This document shows, one piece after another, positions 34,907-47,763 of a DNA stretch of 64,000 nt. Under the pieces are notes generated by a model. The model saw nothing but the letters and a program-made list of their open reading frames with translations, was not told the DNA's origin and ran no database searches. The DNA lies in contig LNGK01000005.1 of NCBI GenBank assembly GCA_001510575.1, positions 3,720,574 through 3,784,573 of the forward strand. Direction: 5' to 3'. Numbering within the stretch: position 1 is the stretch's first letter; every line of letters begins with the position of its first letter. This stretch comes from Knoxdaviesia capensis (taxonomy: Eukaryota > Ascomycota > Sordariomycetes > Microascales > Gondwanamycetaceae). The translations under genes and the position numbers were made by a program.

Positions 34907-36742
34907 CCGGGCCAGGCTCCGGGGGTTTACCAAACACAGCCACACCACGTTTTCTGGTTTCTTCTTCTTTTTTTTTTTTCTCCTTTGGGTTTCATCTCAC
35001 GGCCGTTTTGGACTGGGTACATTTTTTGCATTGCACAGGCGCCATACCACCAGCATTTAGTTGGACTTTCAGACAGTTATGTCTGTATTTTATGATGATG
35101 ATCACGACAGACCAACAGACCAACACGGATAGACACGATGGATATTAAATATAGACCGATACATCCACACACATAGATTCAACACCCGAAGCTAATAGAC
35201 GATATAGTCGATAGAGTGTCTTGGGTATATGTGACGCAGCTAAGATCCTCGAATATATTGTAATTCCACGTAATATGCCGCCCAACTTTCCATTCCCCCA
35301 ATATACTCTGCGTCTCTCCAGGCTAAATTTGCACCCCCTCCCCGCCGTTGCCATTTATAGAAGTTGTTGTCGCTGTGAGATCTAAGCAGCGAATCGGGAC
35401 ATAGCACCCGAAGATTGAGATGAGAAGGGTGATATCTCAGGGTCAGGAAAGGGTCCCCAAATTCAGTGGCGTGTCTGAACGGATCATGGAATGGAGAGAC
35501 TGACATCATGACTCTGAAGTGAACAGATCTAAGGCACAGCACGCAACGAAAGACGATGCAATCCGGCCCAGGCGGCCGAAGACACACAGGCAGCGAAAGA
35601 ACAAGTCCTGTTCCCACGCGGCCAAGATACCCCCCGCACACTGCCAAATCCAGCCAACACACGACAATCTACTCTGCGGCGCAGTGGTAAAATCCAGGCG
35701 TCAGGAAAAGAACCGAGCAGAAAAAGCGAGAAGATTCTGAACACCCGCTGACCGGCCGAATTTTTTTTTTCCTCTTCTCTACCCACTTCCAACACGCTCG
35801 CTCACAGTCAAAATCGTACCCGAGCATCACAGGATGAGCGGGGATCGGCGGCCAGACCCGGGTTCTGGAAGTGATCTTCGCGCCCGCGGAGCCTTTTTGT
35901 CCAGTTGGCTGGTGGAAAACGGCGGATGTATGCAATTTCTCCTAGTAGGCCCCGGTATTGCCTAGATGTGAGTATATACAAACACACTTATATTTAGAAC
36001 ACTGCAGTTCAGCACCAGAGCCACACATCTATAACCAACTCGAGCTCCTTGCCAGCTGGAAGATACCGGCCGGCCAGCAGCGGCTTGAAGAGCTCCGGCG
36101 ACGCCAACCCTACGGTACCCGAGTATCTCTGTGGTGTGGGTGTGGATACGGGGTGGATATATAGCAGGAAATGAAAGAAAATAAACCCAGATTGACGAGA
36201 ACCAACAGCAAGCAAGCGAGCGAGGAGATCCAGACATGTGATATTGCGTGCAGATGAAGTGGTGATGGCTTCATTCGCCGGCCTGTTACGTGGCGGCTGG
36301 CGACAGCGGCAAACACCTGCCAGTGTCTGAGTGGGAGAGGGGGAAGGAGAGAGATTGGACGAAGGGGAAGGCGCAAGCACAAGCGGGTTAGATTGCAACT
36401 ATGTGGCCAATGTATGTATATTGTATCGTATCGGTTGCATTGGCCGGTTCATCTAAAGTCCAGGCTCATATCCTCCGATCTTTGCCTTGCCTGCCTTCTC
36501 TATATAAAGGCAGCCGGTGCTTCCCTTCCTTGAGCTTGGTTTGGGTTGGGGGAAGCTTCGATTCTCATCTCACGATCTCTTCCTTCCTCTCTATCTAGCT
36601 TTTCAGTTCTCCCTCTCCTCTTCCACTTCATCCTGAGCCATCAAGCTTTCTTCGATTGTATATATCTTTCCCTCTTGAGACATTGACTCCTTTTCTTTTA
36701 TTCCTCCTCCTCTTCTCCAAGTGCGAGATAATCTCCTCCAGC
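34907..36742. other. Intergenic region
   Basis: About 1.8 kb without a supported gene. A T run follows the MFS stop (34969-34980). An upstream TATATAAAG near 36501-36509 and the TATA box listed separately belong to the promoter of the secreted-protein gene. Confidence 0.5.
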
Positions 36743-36750
36743 TATATAAA
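36743..36750 (+). promoter_or_regulatory. TATA box of the secreted-protein gene
   Basis: TATATAAA lies 77 bases before the ATG at 36820. A CT-rich leader follows. Position and sequence fit a TATA-driven fungal promoter. Confidence 0.5.
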
Positions 36751-36819
36751 TACGTCAGCCTCGTGAAGTATCCTTTACCTACCACCTCAGCTTCTCTCGC
36801 CTCTTCCTCTTGAACAACT

Positions 36820-37531
36820 ATGAAGTCCGTCACTGCCCTGGCCCTGTTTGCGGCCTCCGCCATGGCCGTTCCACGCGGCCGTGTTCTTGTGAACATGTAC
36901 TCCCTGACCGTCACCAGGTACGTCGTTTGCCCCCCCAGCAGCACACACCACACCGAGACAAGCTCACTAACACGGACCTCAACCCCCTCCCCCCAGCTGG
37001 TTCCCCGAGCTCGACAACCAGCCGCTGTCGACGCTAAACGGCGAAGCCGGCGTGTGGGCGTCGGCGCCGGCGCCGCTGCACGTGCTGCACACCGCCGACC
37101 CCGACGCCGACGACGCGGCCGGCGGCGTGCAGCTCCGCGTCGCCGGCTCCGACCCGGACGCCGTGCTCGGCCTCGACTACACCTCCGACGTGGCCCGCAC
37201 GCTCGTCGAGTCGCGCGCCGGCCGCGACGGCTCGTTCCTGCCCGTGCACGTCAACGGCTGGGCGCTGATCCCCGTGCCGGCGCGCCTGGACGTGCCCGAC
37301 GCCACCAGCGGCACCGGCCCGGCGCCGGCCGCCGCCCCGCCGCTGAAGCCCGACGACCGGCCCACGTACGAGCTGAAGTGGACCGCGCGTGGGAGCACCG
37401 ACGGCCACTGGCTGGCGATCAACCGGCCCGGCGTCGGCTGGTACCTCCTGTGGAACAACAACCCGGATCTCGTGACGATTGCTACTGCCACCGAGGTGCG
37501 GGTGTTCGCAAAGTTGATTGCCCAGTCTTGA
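36820..37531 (+). CDS. Small secreted protein without cysteines
   Basis: Two exons, 36820-36917 and 36997-37531, give 210 residues. The first 16-18 residues (MKSVTALALFAASAMA) form a clear signal peptide, followed by a possible PRGR processing site. The mature protein is rich in Asp, Ala, Pro and Gly, and the whole sequence contains no Cys. It ends with a segment containing several Trp (GHWLAINRPGVGWYLLWN). I do not recognise a domain. The intron is a normal 79-base GTACGT...CCCAG and the split Ser codon keeps the frame. The gene has a near-consensus TATA box. It could be an extracellular or cell-wall protein, and no function can be assigned. Confidence 0.75.
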
Positions 37532-38916
37532 GAGACAAGGCGTTGAGATTTGGGGAATGAAGAACGGGCCACAGCGACGGCAGGGCTGAGAGTGCTTTTG
37601 ACTTAGCTTGTTTTCGCGCCTGACACGGCTGTTTTGTCTCGCTTGCTTGTTCGCTCCTGTTTTACGTTTTTATGGTTCATCGAATATAGCACACCTAGGG
37701 AGAAACATAGCCTATGTATATATCGTTTTTTTTTCGTCTCCGCTTCCAAGTCAGTTCGTTCAGGGGGTCGGTGTAGTTGGCAGAAGAGTGGCAGTGAAGA
37801 AGTTTGACACAGGTAGACGAGACACATTCTGCAAACCTACAGTTAGTCTCCGGCCAAACAAGCCATGTTCCACACTGACCCATCATAACTATTAGCTCGC
37901 GCCAAGTGGACAGAGAGAAAGACAGCACAAGCACCCAACTGGCACGGATCACCACTTCCTGTCGCTGCCATGTACAGCAGTAATCTCAATACGCCACAGA
38001 TGACGTCGGTGAGGGACAGTCGGGGAGAACAGTTGCCGTGGCGGCTGTGTGCATGAGACATACCTGCAGTGCCACGGGTGAGGAGCCGGGAGCAGAGGGC
38101 GGGAAAAAAAGAACGGATGAATCACGTTGGAGAGAATGGAGATCAAGACAAACGAGGAAAAGCAGAGCTGGGGGAAAATGTAGTCTTGAAAGGGGGGACT
38201 CACCCATAACAAGATCCAGATATAAATGCATGTTCTAGTATGAGAGTATTCTTCTCGATGACTCGAGACCGAGACACGGCCACACGAAATAAATCCGAAA
38301 AGTGAATCAATCTAGAATTTTCAAGTTTTTTTTTCTATTCTTTTTCTTTTTGTATATAGACTGTTGTGAATTCTCCGGTGATGATATACACCAAACATGG
38401 TTGTTATCCCACTGAACACTTCCTCCCCGAATGCTCACACTCGTGAGTGCGGTTGTCGCTTTTGGGGGGGCATCGACGTCGAGAGGACTCTCTCAATAAT
38501 GTGGACTCCCCTCCACTTGCTAATGCGGCGGAGAGGTGTGTGGTTGAGTCAGAGAGAGAAAACATGTGTGGCCGACAATCCGGCGCCTCCAGCGGGGTAG
38601 AGGGCCAGGATAGTCCCCACACGGGAGGGCTCTCTTCCACAGCTCCGGCCGCCATGCCGAAACTTCTATTTCGTAGTTCGTTAACTGTTGCTCCAAAAAG
38701 AAAAGAGAAAAAAATCCAGCACCAGGTCGCAAAGGAGATTATCCACCGCACACCACCACCGGGCGGAAAGCAAGAAAAAAGAAGAAAAAAAAACAAAACG
38801 GTCGAGGTGTACAGGTAGAAGCCGAAGAAGATTCGGCCGTGTATTTGTAAAAAGAAAAGCTAAAGTGAGCCGAAGTAAAAAACGAATGAAGAAAAAAAAA
38901 AAAAGGACGATGGCGC
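37532..38916. other. Intergenic region
   Basis: About 1.4 kb. No gene is supported. It holds poly-T tracts (37727-37736, 38325-38355) and an A-rich stretch (38697-38900) that is the probable 3' UTR of sdh2 on the other strand. Confidence 0.5.
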
Positions 38917-40047
38917 TTAGAAGGCGAGCTCCTTCTTGATCTGCGCGATGGCAAAGGCAGGGTTCAGACCCTTAGGGCACGAGCGGGTGCAGTTGAGAAT
39001 GGTGTGGCAGCGGTACAGGCTCATCGAGTTGTCGAGGGCGGCCTTGCGCTCGGCCTTGCGCTCGTCGCGCGAGTCGGCGAGCCAGCGGTACGACTGCAGC
39101 AGGACGGCCGGGCCGAGGTACTCTTCCGAGTTCCACCAGTACGACGGGCACGATGTCGAGCAGCAGGCGCACAGAATGCATTCGTAGAGGCCGTCGAGCT
39201 TCTTGCGGTCAGCCTTCGATTGGCGGTACTCTCTGCCCTGTTGGTGGTGAAAGAGGAACGGTGTATGTTAGACAACATGTTTCTGATGGCCCAATGGCGC
39301 ACGCCACTTCAGACAGGGCGAGTCAAAGTTGCTGCATGTGATGGATGATACTAGTCTGGGGGGGGGGGAACAAGTGCTAAGACACTGCAAAGAGCAACAA
39401 AACAAAAGAAAAAAGGAGGGGAAGGCGACACAGAGCAAGACGTACATCGGGAGCAGGAGTATCACGCTGGAGGAAGGGCTTGATCGACTTGTACTGCTTG
39501 TAGAAGTAAGTCAAGTCGGGCACGAGATCCTTCACAACGTAGGTGTGAGGAAGAGGGTAGATCTTGACATCATTCGGCTCGTCGGGGATGCGGCCTAGAG
39601 GGAGAGAGAAAAAGGAAAAAAAGAACGTGGTTAGAGAATGCAGAGACGGGGAAGCAAAGCAGGAACACAAGACAAAAACTTACACAGGCAGGCAAGAGTG
39701 TTCTGGCCGTTGATGTTCATGGCACAGCTGCCGCAAATGCCCTCACGGCAGCTGCGGCGGAAGGTGACGGTCGAGTCGTGCTCGTTCTTGATGCGGATCA
39801 GCGCGTCGAGCATCATGGGGCCGGTCTTGTTGAGGTCGAGCTGGAAGCTGTCCATGCGCGGCTGCACCTCCGGGGTGTCGGGGTTCCAGCGGTAGATCTG
39901 GAAGGTGCGCATGCGGGTGGGCTTCGGCTCCGAGTCTTGCACCGAGGCGAGCGTGCGGGCGAACACGCGCGGCCGGACGGCGGCGGCCGGGCCGGCGAAG
40001 GCGGAGGATGCGAGGATCCGGGCTGACGAGGTGCGGAGGGCGGCCAT
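38917..40047 (-). CDS. sdh2: Succinate dehydrogenase iron-sulfur subunit (SDHB)
   Basis: Three exons on the minus strand, 40047-39684, 39594-39446 and 39237-38917, give 277 residues. An Arg/Ala/Ser-rich mitochondrial presequence occupies about the first 35 residues. All cluster ligands are present: C100, C105, C108 and C120 for the [2Fe-2S] centre (CREGICGSC), and C191, C194, C197 with C258 for [4Fe-4S]. C201, C248 and C254 bind [3Fe-4S] (CSTSCP, CHTILNCTRSCPKG). The protein passes electrons from the flavoprotein SDHA to ubiquinone in complex II on the inner mitochondrial membrane. All introns are GT-AG and phase-consistent. Its assembly chaperone SDHAF3 is encoded 16 kb downstream in the same window. 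Confidence 0.97.
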
Positions 40048-41431
40048 TTTGTGGGAGAGAGGGAGTGTGTTTGAGTGGAGAGGGGGGAAGAAGAAGGAAG
40101 AAAAGAGGTGAGCGTATGAAGATCAGGCTTGGAACCACCTGAGCATGTGAGGTTCAGCTTCGAGTTCTGCAGATCAACTGAGCACACGGCGCAAACCGGC
40201 AAATTGGGTGCGGTCGTAGAGCAAAAAAGAAGCACAAGAACAAGCTGTGAACAATTGAATGTCACTGGGATTTGAGAGTAGGAATGGAGAAGAAGAAAAA
40301 AGGAAGGGGGAGGAGATTATCATGGGAGAAAGAAAAGAAAGAATAAAGGAAGGGGAAAAAAAATAACAGAGCCTCTGATAATTGACCGTGAAGCAAAAGC
40401 AAAGGAAAGATCAGGGAAAAAAACCACCTCGGTTAATGGGCGTCACTGGATTGGCATTTTGGACCAATCACAGCACCGGCATTTTCAATGTTCACTGGTG
40501 GTGCAAAAAACAGCTCTTTCCGTCATTTTTCTAGCAGCCAGAGAACGACCCGCAGGGCAAAAACCGGGCCTCGACCGAGAACGAGGAATCGGAATTGAAG
40601 TCATGTGTCAGCGGGAATTCCCCGGCAGAACAGCAAAGGCGCGCTAGTCCCGATACGGATGGAGGTCCAGCGTACAGTGCGGCGCACGGTGGGGCTCCCG
40701 TCTTGCGCTATTAGCCGCGTTGGTTACGCCATCTACGGCCTGTGACCCGCACATTTGGCGTGCTCCTGCCCACTGATAATCCTCACAGTGTGCTTCTGTG
40801 AGGACTTCACACAGTACGGAGGCCGCTGGTACCTTTTCCCTTGTACCTTTTTCACCTTTGCCCCGGATTTCACTCAATGCCACGCTAAGCTTTTTTTTTT
40901 TTTTTCAACGGAACAACCTCAACAGCAAACAATATCTTCCACTTGGCGAACGAGATCCGTTTTCGCGGCAAACTGAGAACAGCAAAGGTCTCTCTCTCTC
41001 TCTCTCTCTTGGGCGGGAATTTCGAGTGTCCGGCCTTCCTCCTCTTCCGACGGCTCCATCAGCCACCGTGTCTATTTATCCGGACCCTTCTTTCCTTCTT
41101 CCGAGCCGATCGCCGGAGATCAACAACACACTCGTCGGCGGCCGTTTGGTGTGTAGATAACCGCGCGCTCACCCCGGGGCCCGCGTTGCCGGGTCTAGTT
41201 CCCGACGTCGTTGCTGTAGCTCCGCTCTAGTTTTTTTTTGTCTTGCGGGCTGTGGAGCCAAGCACCGCTTCTGCCTCTTGAGGCCTTTCTTTCCATATCA
41301 GAGTCTCTTCCGAACACATCTCCCCTCTGCTGTCGCCGCCCTCACGATCTTCCTGCCGACCCCAGAGACATGGCTGCTGAAGCCAACCGTCTACCCCCGT
41401 GTCTATCTGTGTCTCTTATATCCTGCTGGCT
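40048..41431. other. Divergent intergenic region sdh2/ptc7
   Basis: About 1.4 kb between two divergently transcribed genes for mitochondrial proteins. An ATTGGACC... inverted CCAAT pair is visible near 40440-40470 (GGATTGG and CCAATC). A (TC)n run lies near 40988-41010. The last 250 bases probably are the ptc7 leader. Confidence 0.5.
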
Positions 41432-42827
41432 ATGGCATCTCACCTGCTGAAGGGGACGCTCGCACCCTGTCGGCCAGCCTCATCATTCTGTAAGTCTCGC
41501 CGCCGGGCCCCCATCCCCGTCCCTCCCGCCGGCCTGCTTGCGCCCGCGAACCGCCGGAAGCGTGAATAGCTGTCCCGGGCCACCGTTACTGACGCTCCTC
41601 GGCCTCCTCCCTCTTCCTCCAGGCACCTCCCGCTGCTTCTCCACCCACACTCCCTGTCCCGCATGGCGCCGCGCCCTCCCCCCACCGGTCCGCCAACCGC
41701 GCTCCTCCGTCGGCTTCTCAACCTCCTCGTCGTCCCGTAACGCCGCATCAGCGACGTCCCCCCGCTACAGCTTCAACGTCGCCGCGTCATTCTCCGCAAA
41801 AGACCAGCCGTACGACCCCAGCACCCACGTGTTCCACTTCCACCCGGTGACGGCGCCGTCGTCCATCTTCCCACACCCGCCCGGCGCCGTCCGGCCCAAG
41901 CGCCTGCGCCATGCCAGCGGCCAGGACGCCTTCTTCGTGAGCCGGCTCGGCGACTCGGGCGCCGTGGCGCTGGGCGTGGCCGACGGCGTCGGCGGCTGGG
42001 TCGACTCGGGCGTCGACCCGGCCGACTTCTCGCACGGCTTCTGCGACTACATGGCCGGCACCGCCCTCCAGCACGACCCCGACGCGCGCAACCCGTCGAC
42101 GCGCACCGCCGCCGGGCTCGCCGCGCGCGACCTGATGCAGGCCGGCTACGACGCGGTGTGCCGCGACAAGACCATCCGCGCGGGCGGCAGCACGGCGTGC
42201 GTGGCGGTCGCCTCCGAGTCCGGCGAGCTGGACGTGGCGAACCTGGGCGACTCGGGCTTCATCGTGCTGCGCGCCAACAGCGTGCACGCCTTCTCCGACC
42301 CGCAGCAGCACGCCTTCAACACGCCGTTCCAGCTGTCGGTCATCCCGCCGAGCCTGGCCGCGCGCGCCGCGGCCTTTGGCGGCGGCCAGCTGAGCGACCT
42401 GCCGCGCGACTCCGACGTGACGCGCCACGCGCTGCGCCACGGCGACGTGGTGGTGTTCGCGTCCGACGGCGTGTGGGACAACCTGTTCAACCAGGACATC
42501 CTGGCCATCGTCAGCCGCGTGATGGCGTCCGCGGGCGCCTGGGTGGCCGCCGCCGACACCGGCGAGGTGCGGGCCGCGGCCGGCCTGGCGCGCCTCGCCG
42601 ACGCCGCGGCCGTGCCGTCGCCGCTGCAGGCGCTCGTGGCCACGCACATCACCGCCGCGGCGAAGCTGGCGTCGATCAACCGCAAGCTCAACGGGCCGTT
42701 TGCCAAGGCCGTGCAGCAGTCGTTTCCGCGGGAGAACTGGACCGGCGGCAAGGTCGATGATATCGTCGTGGTGGCGGCGGTGGTGTCGGAAGACGGCTTG
42801 GACGAGCCGATCAAGAGCAAGCTGTAA
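41432..42827 (+). CDS. ptc7: Mitochondrial PP2C-family phosphatase, Ptc7-like
   Basis: Two exons, 41432-41489 and 41623-42827, give 420 residues. The first exon (MASHLLKGTLAPCRPASSF) and the start of the second form a basic, Ser-rich mitochondrial presequence. PP2C motifs are all visible: GQDAFFVSRL, then VALGVADGVGGW with metal-binding Asp and Gly, GDSGFIVLR, FASDGVWDN and a final DDIVVVAAVV. The short GQDA/GVADGVGGW form with a compact catalytic domain is typical of Ptc7/PPTC7. These enzymes dephosphorylate matrix proteins and in yeast support coenzyme Q synthesis. The intron lies in the presequence, as in yeast PTC7, but here reading through it meets a stop. Confidence 0.9.
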
Positions 42828-44249
42828 CGGCCGTCTTTTCTCTTCTTTTTTTCTCTTTGTTTTCTCGGGGTCGCTTGGGTTGTTGCTATTTTCGCGATAG
42901 ATGAAAAGAGCGGTTTATATAAATGTGCGGTTTAGGGATCTTCGTTGCACTCATATCTTCTTGTTTATTGTCGTCGTTGGGCGAGCTTTTCTTGCATGTA
43001 CCACTTCTCTCCTGTTTCCTTTCTGTCTGCCCCTTTCTGTTCGTTTTGGTTACTTCCTCAGTGTATTATTCTTGTTTCTCCCGGGCGGTCGTTTCTTCGT
43101 GTTTTCCCCAAAGAGTGTGTGTGAGCCAGCCATTACCTTTATCATTCATGTTGTTTCTCGCACCATACAATGTTTGCCTCTTTTCGCCGGCGATATCTAT
43201 CATCTTTTAACTAGCATTTCATCTTTCGACGAATAAGCACTTCAACTTTCTTCCAGGCGGGTGGTACTCCTCTCGAGTCAATCTTATACTGGAGGTCCAG
43301 ACCATCTCGCTGTAGATAAGCCTGTGTGTTCGTGAACAAGCCTTGCACATCATGATCGACTGCCCCCCTCCGTGGCCGTGATCGCCGACCACATGCACCC
43401 GCACCCACGCCGGCCCCGAAAACCGGCGTTTCAAGACCCGGCCTCCGGGTAAAGAGACGGCCAGATGCTGCTTTTATACGCACTGTTGAGCCGTATTTTC
43501 CACTGCACGGCTTCGCAGCTGGTGCAAACGCACAGCGAGGAAGAGCACCGGGGTGCGTTCCATGGCCCACGCGGGCAGCCGTGCCTGTTTGCGCCCGGGC
43601 GACCCGAACGGCTGTCCGGACTTCTAAGAAGCGTGGGGGGTGGTGCTCCCGCAGAGAAGAGCTCGGCTGCAGCTGGAATTGTGTCGCGGCGTGCTGTATG
43701 CTGCGGGGTCTGCAGAATAGAGCTATTTCGTGGCTACACCGCGCAGCCAGACACCGGTGGACCACTTGAACACCTGTCCCCCCATGTGTCGTCCTGCAGG
43801 AAGCCGCAAACTGCAAGCCCTAACAGCCAACACATGCACATAGCCGTGTGTAGCCAGCATCTTCAGAACCGCCAGGTCCCCAGCATACAAGCCACGCGAG
43901 AAGGCCGTAAATGGATGGAACAAACGTGGTGTTTGCGGTCAACTCAGTGCCGAACCGGCGGTATCAGACTACACTCATCCAACAGAAGCATAAGCACGCA
44001 CAAAGTCATCAGAACATCTCGACGTGGCATCAAACGAGACACAAAAGCAAAAAAACCAAGTATATACCAAAGTGCCAATTATTTATCTTCTCGGGATCCC
44101 AGTACCAGATCTCGAGTCGAGGGAAAAAAAGAAATATTAGAAAAAAACACCCTCCCCTAGCCGCCCCAACACCCAACTACAGCCGACTTCCCTCACATCA
44201 CATCACATTACTTTCACTTAAGCAACCACACAAAAGGGCTACAGCCATT
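42828..44249. other. Intergenic region
   Basis: About 1.4 kb. The first 380 bases are T-rich, probable ptc7 3' UTR. The rest has normal composition; an open stretch on the minus strand (43211-43816) lacks any family resemblance and I do not call it. Confidence 0.45.
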
Positions 44250-45126
44250 TTAGTACAGGAAGAAGATGGCGGCAACCGACACGAGGATCAGAGCCAGAGG
44301 CGAGGCGAGGCGTCCGGGAGCGCTGTCGGGAACCGTGGTCTCGGTAGGGGCAGCAGTGGTGGTGGAGGGAGAGCCTGGGGGAGCAGAAGCTTGGTTAGCA
44401 AATTCGCAGTTCATCCGATTGTGTCACGTCTGGGCCATTGAAGCTAGATTCTTGCTTGGGGCTATCCCGGCGTGCCTGGGGGGGAGTCCCCCGAGCGTGG
44501 TACATACTGGAAGCAGTGGTGGTCGAGGCAGCAGTCGAGCTCGACGACGACGAAGAAGCGGTGGTAGTAGGCGCCGAAACAGTGGTCGAAGAGCCGGTGG
44601 TGGAGGCAGCGGTGGTGGAGGTGGAGGCAGGCGCGGTCGAAGAGGCCGAGCTAGACGAGGACGAGATGGTGCCAGAGCCGATGAAGTTGAAGGGGGCGCT
44701 GTAGTTCTCGAGGCCCTCGGCATCACGGATGCGGAAAGCATACACGTCGCTGGGGTACTTCGTCGAGTCCAGGGTGACGCTGAGCGACTGGCCGGTGATG
44801 CCTTCTGCAGGTGGGAGAAAGGAGAAATTGAGTTAGTTCAACCATTGCATTTGACATCAAAGCAAGGCCGGCCTTGAGAGGGCTCAATGGCAGACGGCAA
44901 ACAAAAGTCATGGCAAGGTGGACTTACGGCCAAGGGTGTCGACGGCAGCGAGCTCGTTCTGGCTGGGGCCGGTCACCAGCTCAACGACGAAGGGAGCGGT
45001 GCCATCGGTCCAGGAAAGGGAGAAAGGCTGGTTGGGAACGGGGTCGATGACACTGTTGGTGAAGGAAGGCTTGACAGCGTTGACGAGGGCCACAAGGGCG
45101 GCGGTGGCGAGAACAGAGAACTTCAT
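44250..45126 (-). CDS. GPI-anchored Ser/Thr-rich cell-surface protein, Kre9/Knh1-type
   Basis: Three exons on the minus strand, 45126-44928, 44804-44508 and 44374-44250, give 206 residues. A signal peptide (MKFSVLATAALVALVNA) is followed by an Ig-like Kre9/Knh1 N-terminal domain. That domain is recognisable from NQPFSLSWTDGTAPFVVELV, then GQSLSVTLDS, DVYAFRIRDAEG and NYSAPFNF. About 80 residues rich in Ser, Thr and Ala follow, a stalk likely to be O-mannosylated. The end SAPGRLASPLALILVSVAAIFFLY has a small-residue omega region and a hydrophobic tail, as for GPI attachment. It should sit at the plasma membrane or cell wall. Related proteins occur in multiple copies in Pezizomycotina with largely unknown roles. 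Confidence 0.87.
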
Positions 45127-47763
45127 TTTTGAAGGGATTAAGAAGGGGTGATTATACTGGTTTTGGGTGGAAAAAAGTTGATCGAAGATCTTGGTAAACG
45201 AGAGACGGTGGATGATAGATATATATATACTGTATTAGCTGTAGAGAGGCACAGAAAGATATTGAGGGTAAAAGTTAGCCTGTTGCGCCCTTCTTGGGTT
45301 GTAAGGTATGAAGTAATGTCTTGTTGATATTCAAAAAGATCAGAGGCAGAAGAAAGCTGAGAGAGAGAAATTGAGAGCCAGAGACAGTATCGCGGTCCTT
45401 GACAGCGGAAACAGTTGACGTGTGGCGCAGAAGATTTGACAGACGGTGTTGTGTAGCCACGGGCTTCGGGGATCTCGGGAACAGATGACGGAGACTGTAC
45501 GGAAGAGTGACGGGTTGGGGTTTGGATCTCTGATAGTTGGGTGAATCTGTCCGTTGATTCGGTGCAGCGAGATAGACGATGCAGGGAACTTGGTGCAAGG
45601 AACCACGCGGCCGAACATGGGGGAAGAGCCAAAAGGCGAGACTCTAGGTATAGTATGAGACAAAAGGCAGCACAAAGGCGCATTGCACGACCGGCCGTTC
45701 GGTCGATTCACCCACGATTTGCTGGGTGACGAGTCGAGGCAAGGGAACACACATCAAGGCCAAGGCGTGTGGGAGGCGGCATTGCGAAACACGTCAAAAG
45801 TGGACACTGTCGGTGTTCCAGAGGACGGCGGGATTTGTCTCTTGTCTCTCGTTTCTCTTTTCTCTCTCTGCTTTCTCGCTCTTGCGGGTAGATCACATAT
45901 AGCCGCAATACATGATGATCGATGCGGTCCATGAATGTATATCAGACGCGTAAGGGGAGAAGATCACCACATAGCAGCAACAGCACACACTTACAATGAA
46001 TCCAGCACAGATACAATGGTCCAAACGGGATGGTAGTGACAGCGAAAAAAAGAGCCAAAAAATAAAATAAAAAAGGGGTGGATAAGCGAGTGTAAAGAAT
46101 AGACCAAAATCAATCAAAAAAAAATGAAAAGATGAAGTTGACGATGGTGGTGAAGCAAAAGACGAGAAGAAGGAAGAAGAGAAAAAAAGGAAGAGGAGAG
46201 GAAGAAAGAAAAGAGAGACAGGACCCCAGGACCAAATATGGGACGAAAAAAAAAGAAAAGAAAAAAAAGGAGACCCACTAACAGCTGTAAGGGAAGGAGA
46301 GCATGAAAGGTCGTAGCTTCCTTCCCACACGCGCAACCCACGGGGGGTGCATCTGAGAGCTCATTGCCGCAAAGTATCTTTACTATATGCATTCCACGGC
46401 TTCAGTACCTTCGGTACCTTCGGGGGCCGGCCGGGGGTTAAGCCATGGCGCGGTCAGCCGAAAAGGCCTGTTAGGACATTTGATTTGGCTACCAAGGTTC
46501 TCCCTAACAGAGCTGGATGGTCTCAGGAGGAAGGAGGAGAGAGGACATTTCGGCCTCATCTTTTGGTACCCATTATAATCCACCAGACCAAGACTAACCA
46601 AAGCGCTGCTCCTGTTTAGGGAGTTTGTGTGTCCAAGGCTAAGATCTGGTACCTGCAGTAGCACCAGCTGCACCGTTACAAAGGCGCGAGCAGTGAACGA
46701 AGAATTCCCGCTTTGGGCGGGCTGCACCAGTATCAAGACGAAAAACGACTGTGGCTGTGCGGCTGGCGTCACTTTTACCTCACAGAATATGGAGTCTCCA
46801 GGGCCCCAGGCAGACAATTCTAGAGGGCAATATGGACAAGACAATGCCGCCGAAACAAGCAAGCGGCCAGCCGGAGGAGGAACGGCGCAGAAGCTTTTCC
46901 ATTGTGTGCGATGTTCATCTTCTCGACGCCGGTCCTTGGCTTCCGTTTGTGTTACTCCGTATACGCGCTGGTAATACAAACCGTGTGGGGAAAGAACCGC
47001 AGCGGTGCTGCCCGTCCACTCTTTCCAATCTGTATCAACCACATCAGTTCACAAGATGACCCGAGCGAGAAGAAATCTCGTGGCATCATGAGAAAGATTT
47101 TCTAGCAATATTAAGAAGACAGAAAAATGAAAATATTTAAATATAAATATAAGTAAAGATAAAAATAAAAATAGTTAGAAAGAAAAAAAAGAAAGAAAGA
47201 AAAATACGAGACGACGCGACCAGGGGGGGTAAGGCGAAATTACCTTTCGGGATCAACGCGGCCGGCATGTACCCAGTACAAGATCCGACCAGTGGTTGTT
47301 CTTGGGGTCAGCTCAGCACGGGGCACATCCGGGCAGACGCGGGCGAGGTACACTGTACTTTGCCCCATGCTTGCATGGCCTGGGATGCTGAATTCGCCGT
47401 GCAGAGATGAGGGTTGCATGGGGTGGGAAACCTCGCAGTATCGACGGAAGGTGCAACAGCCCGACAAGAGACACTTTACAGCTGGCTCTTTTTTCCTCCG
47501 TACTGCGTGCAGCCGTGAACAGGTGCCCGCCAGCTGGCCGACAAACAGAGGCCCCAAAAGAAACATCACGAAGTTCGTTGCACAGCATCGTGGTGGTGCA
47601 ATCTTGCTGTGTGTCTGTGGCATCTGGCCCGAACTTTGCCTGGGTGCACTATAAATGCGTCGCACAGTTGACCCCTCTCAGATCTCAGCACTCGTCACTC
47701 ACAGTTCTGTGTGTCTCACCTGCTTTCTCGCGGTTCGCACACCACATCGTGTTCTCCAAATAA
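45127..47763. other. Gene-poor region with purine-rich and AT-rich blocks
   Basis: About 2.6 kb. It holds an A/G-rich block at about 46045-46280 and a tandem GGTACCTTCG near 46405-46425. An abrupt AT-rich purine block (47100-47205) ends at a G run. A TATA-like CTATAAATG at 47649-47657 precedes the doubtful small gene. I see no other gene. Confidence 0.45.

Noticed and set aside
43211..43816. Open frame of 201 codons on the minus strand
   Set aside because: Arg/Ala/Gly-rich without family resemblance. It looks like a chance frame in GC-rich intergenic DNA.
46383..47042. Open frame of 219 codons on the minus strand
   Set aside because: Mixed composition, no conserved motif, and frames on both strands are equally open.
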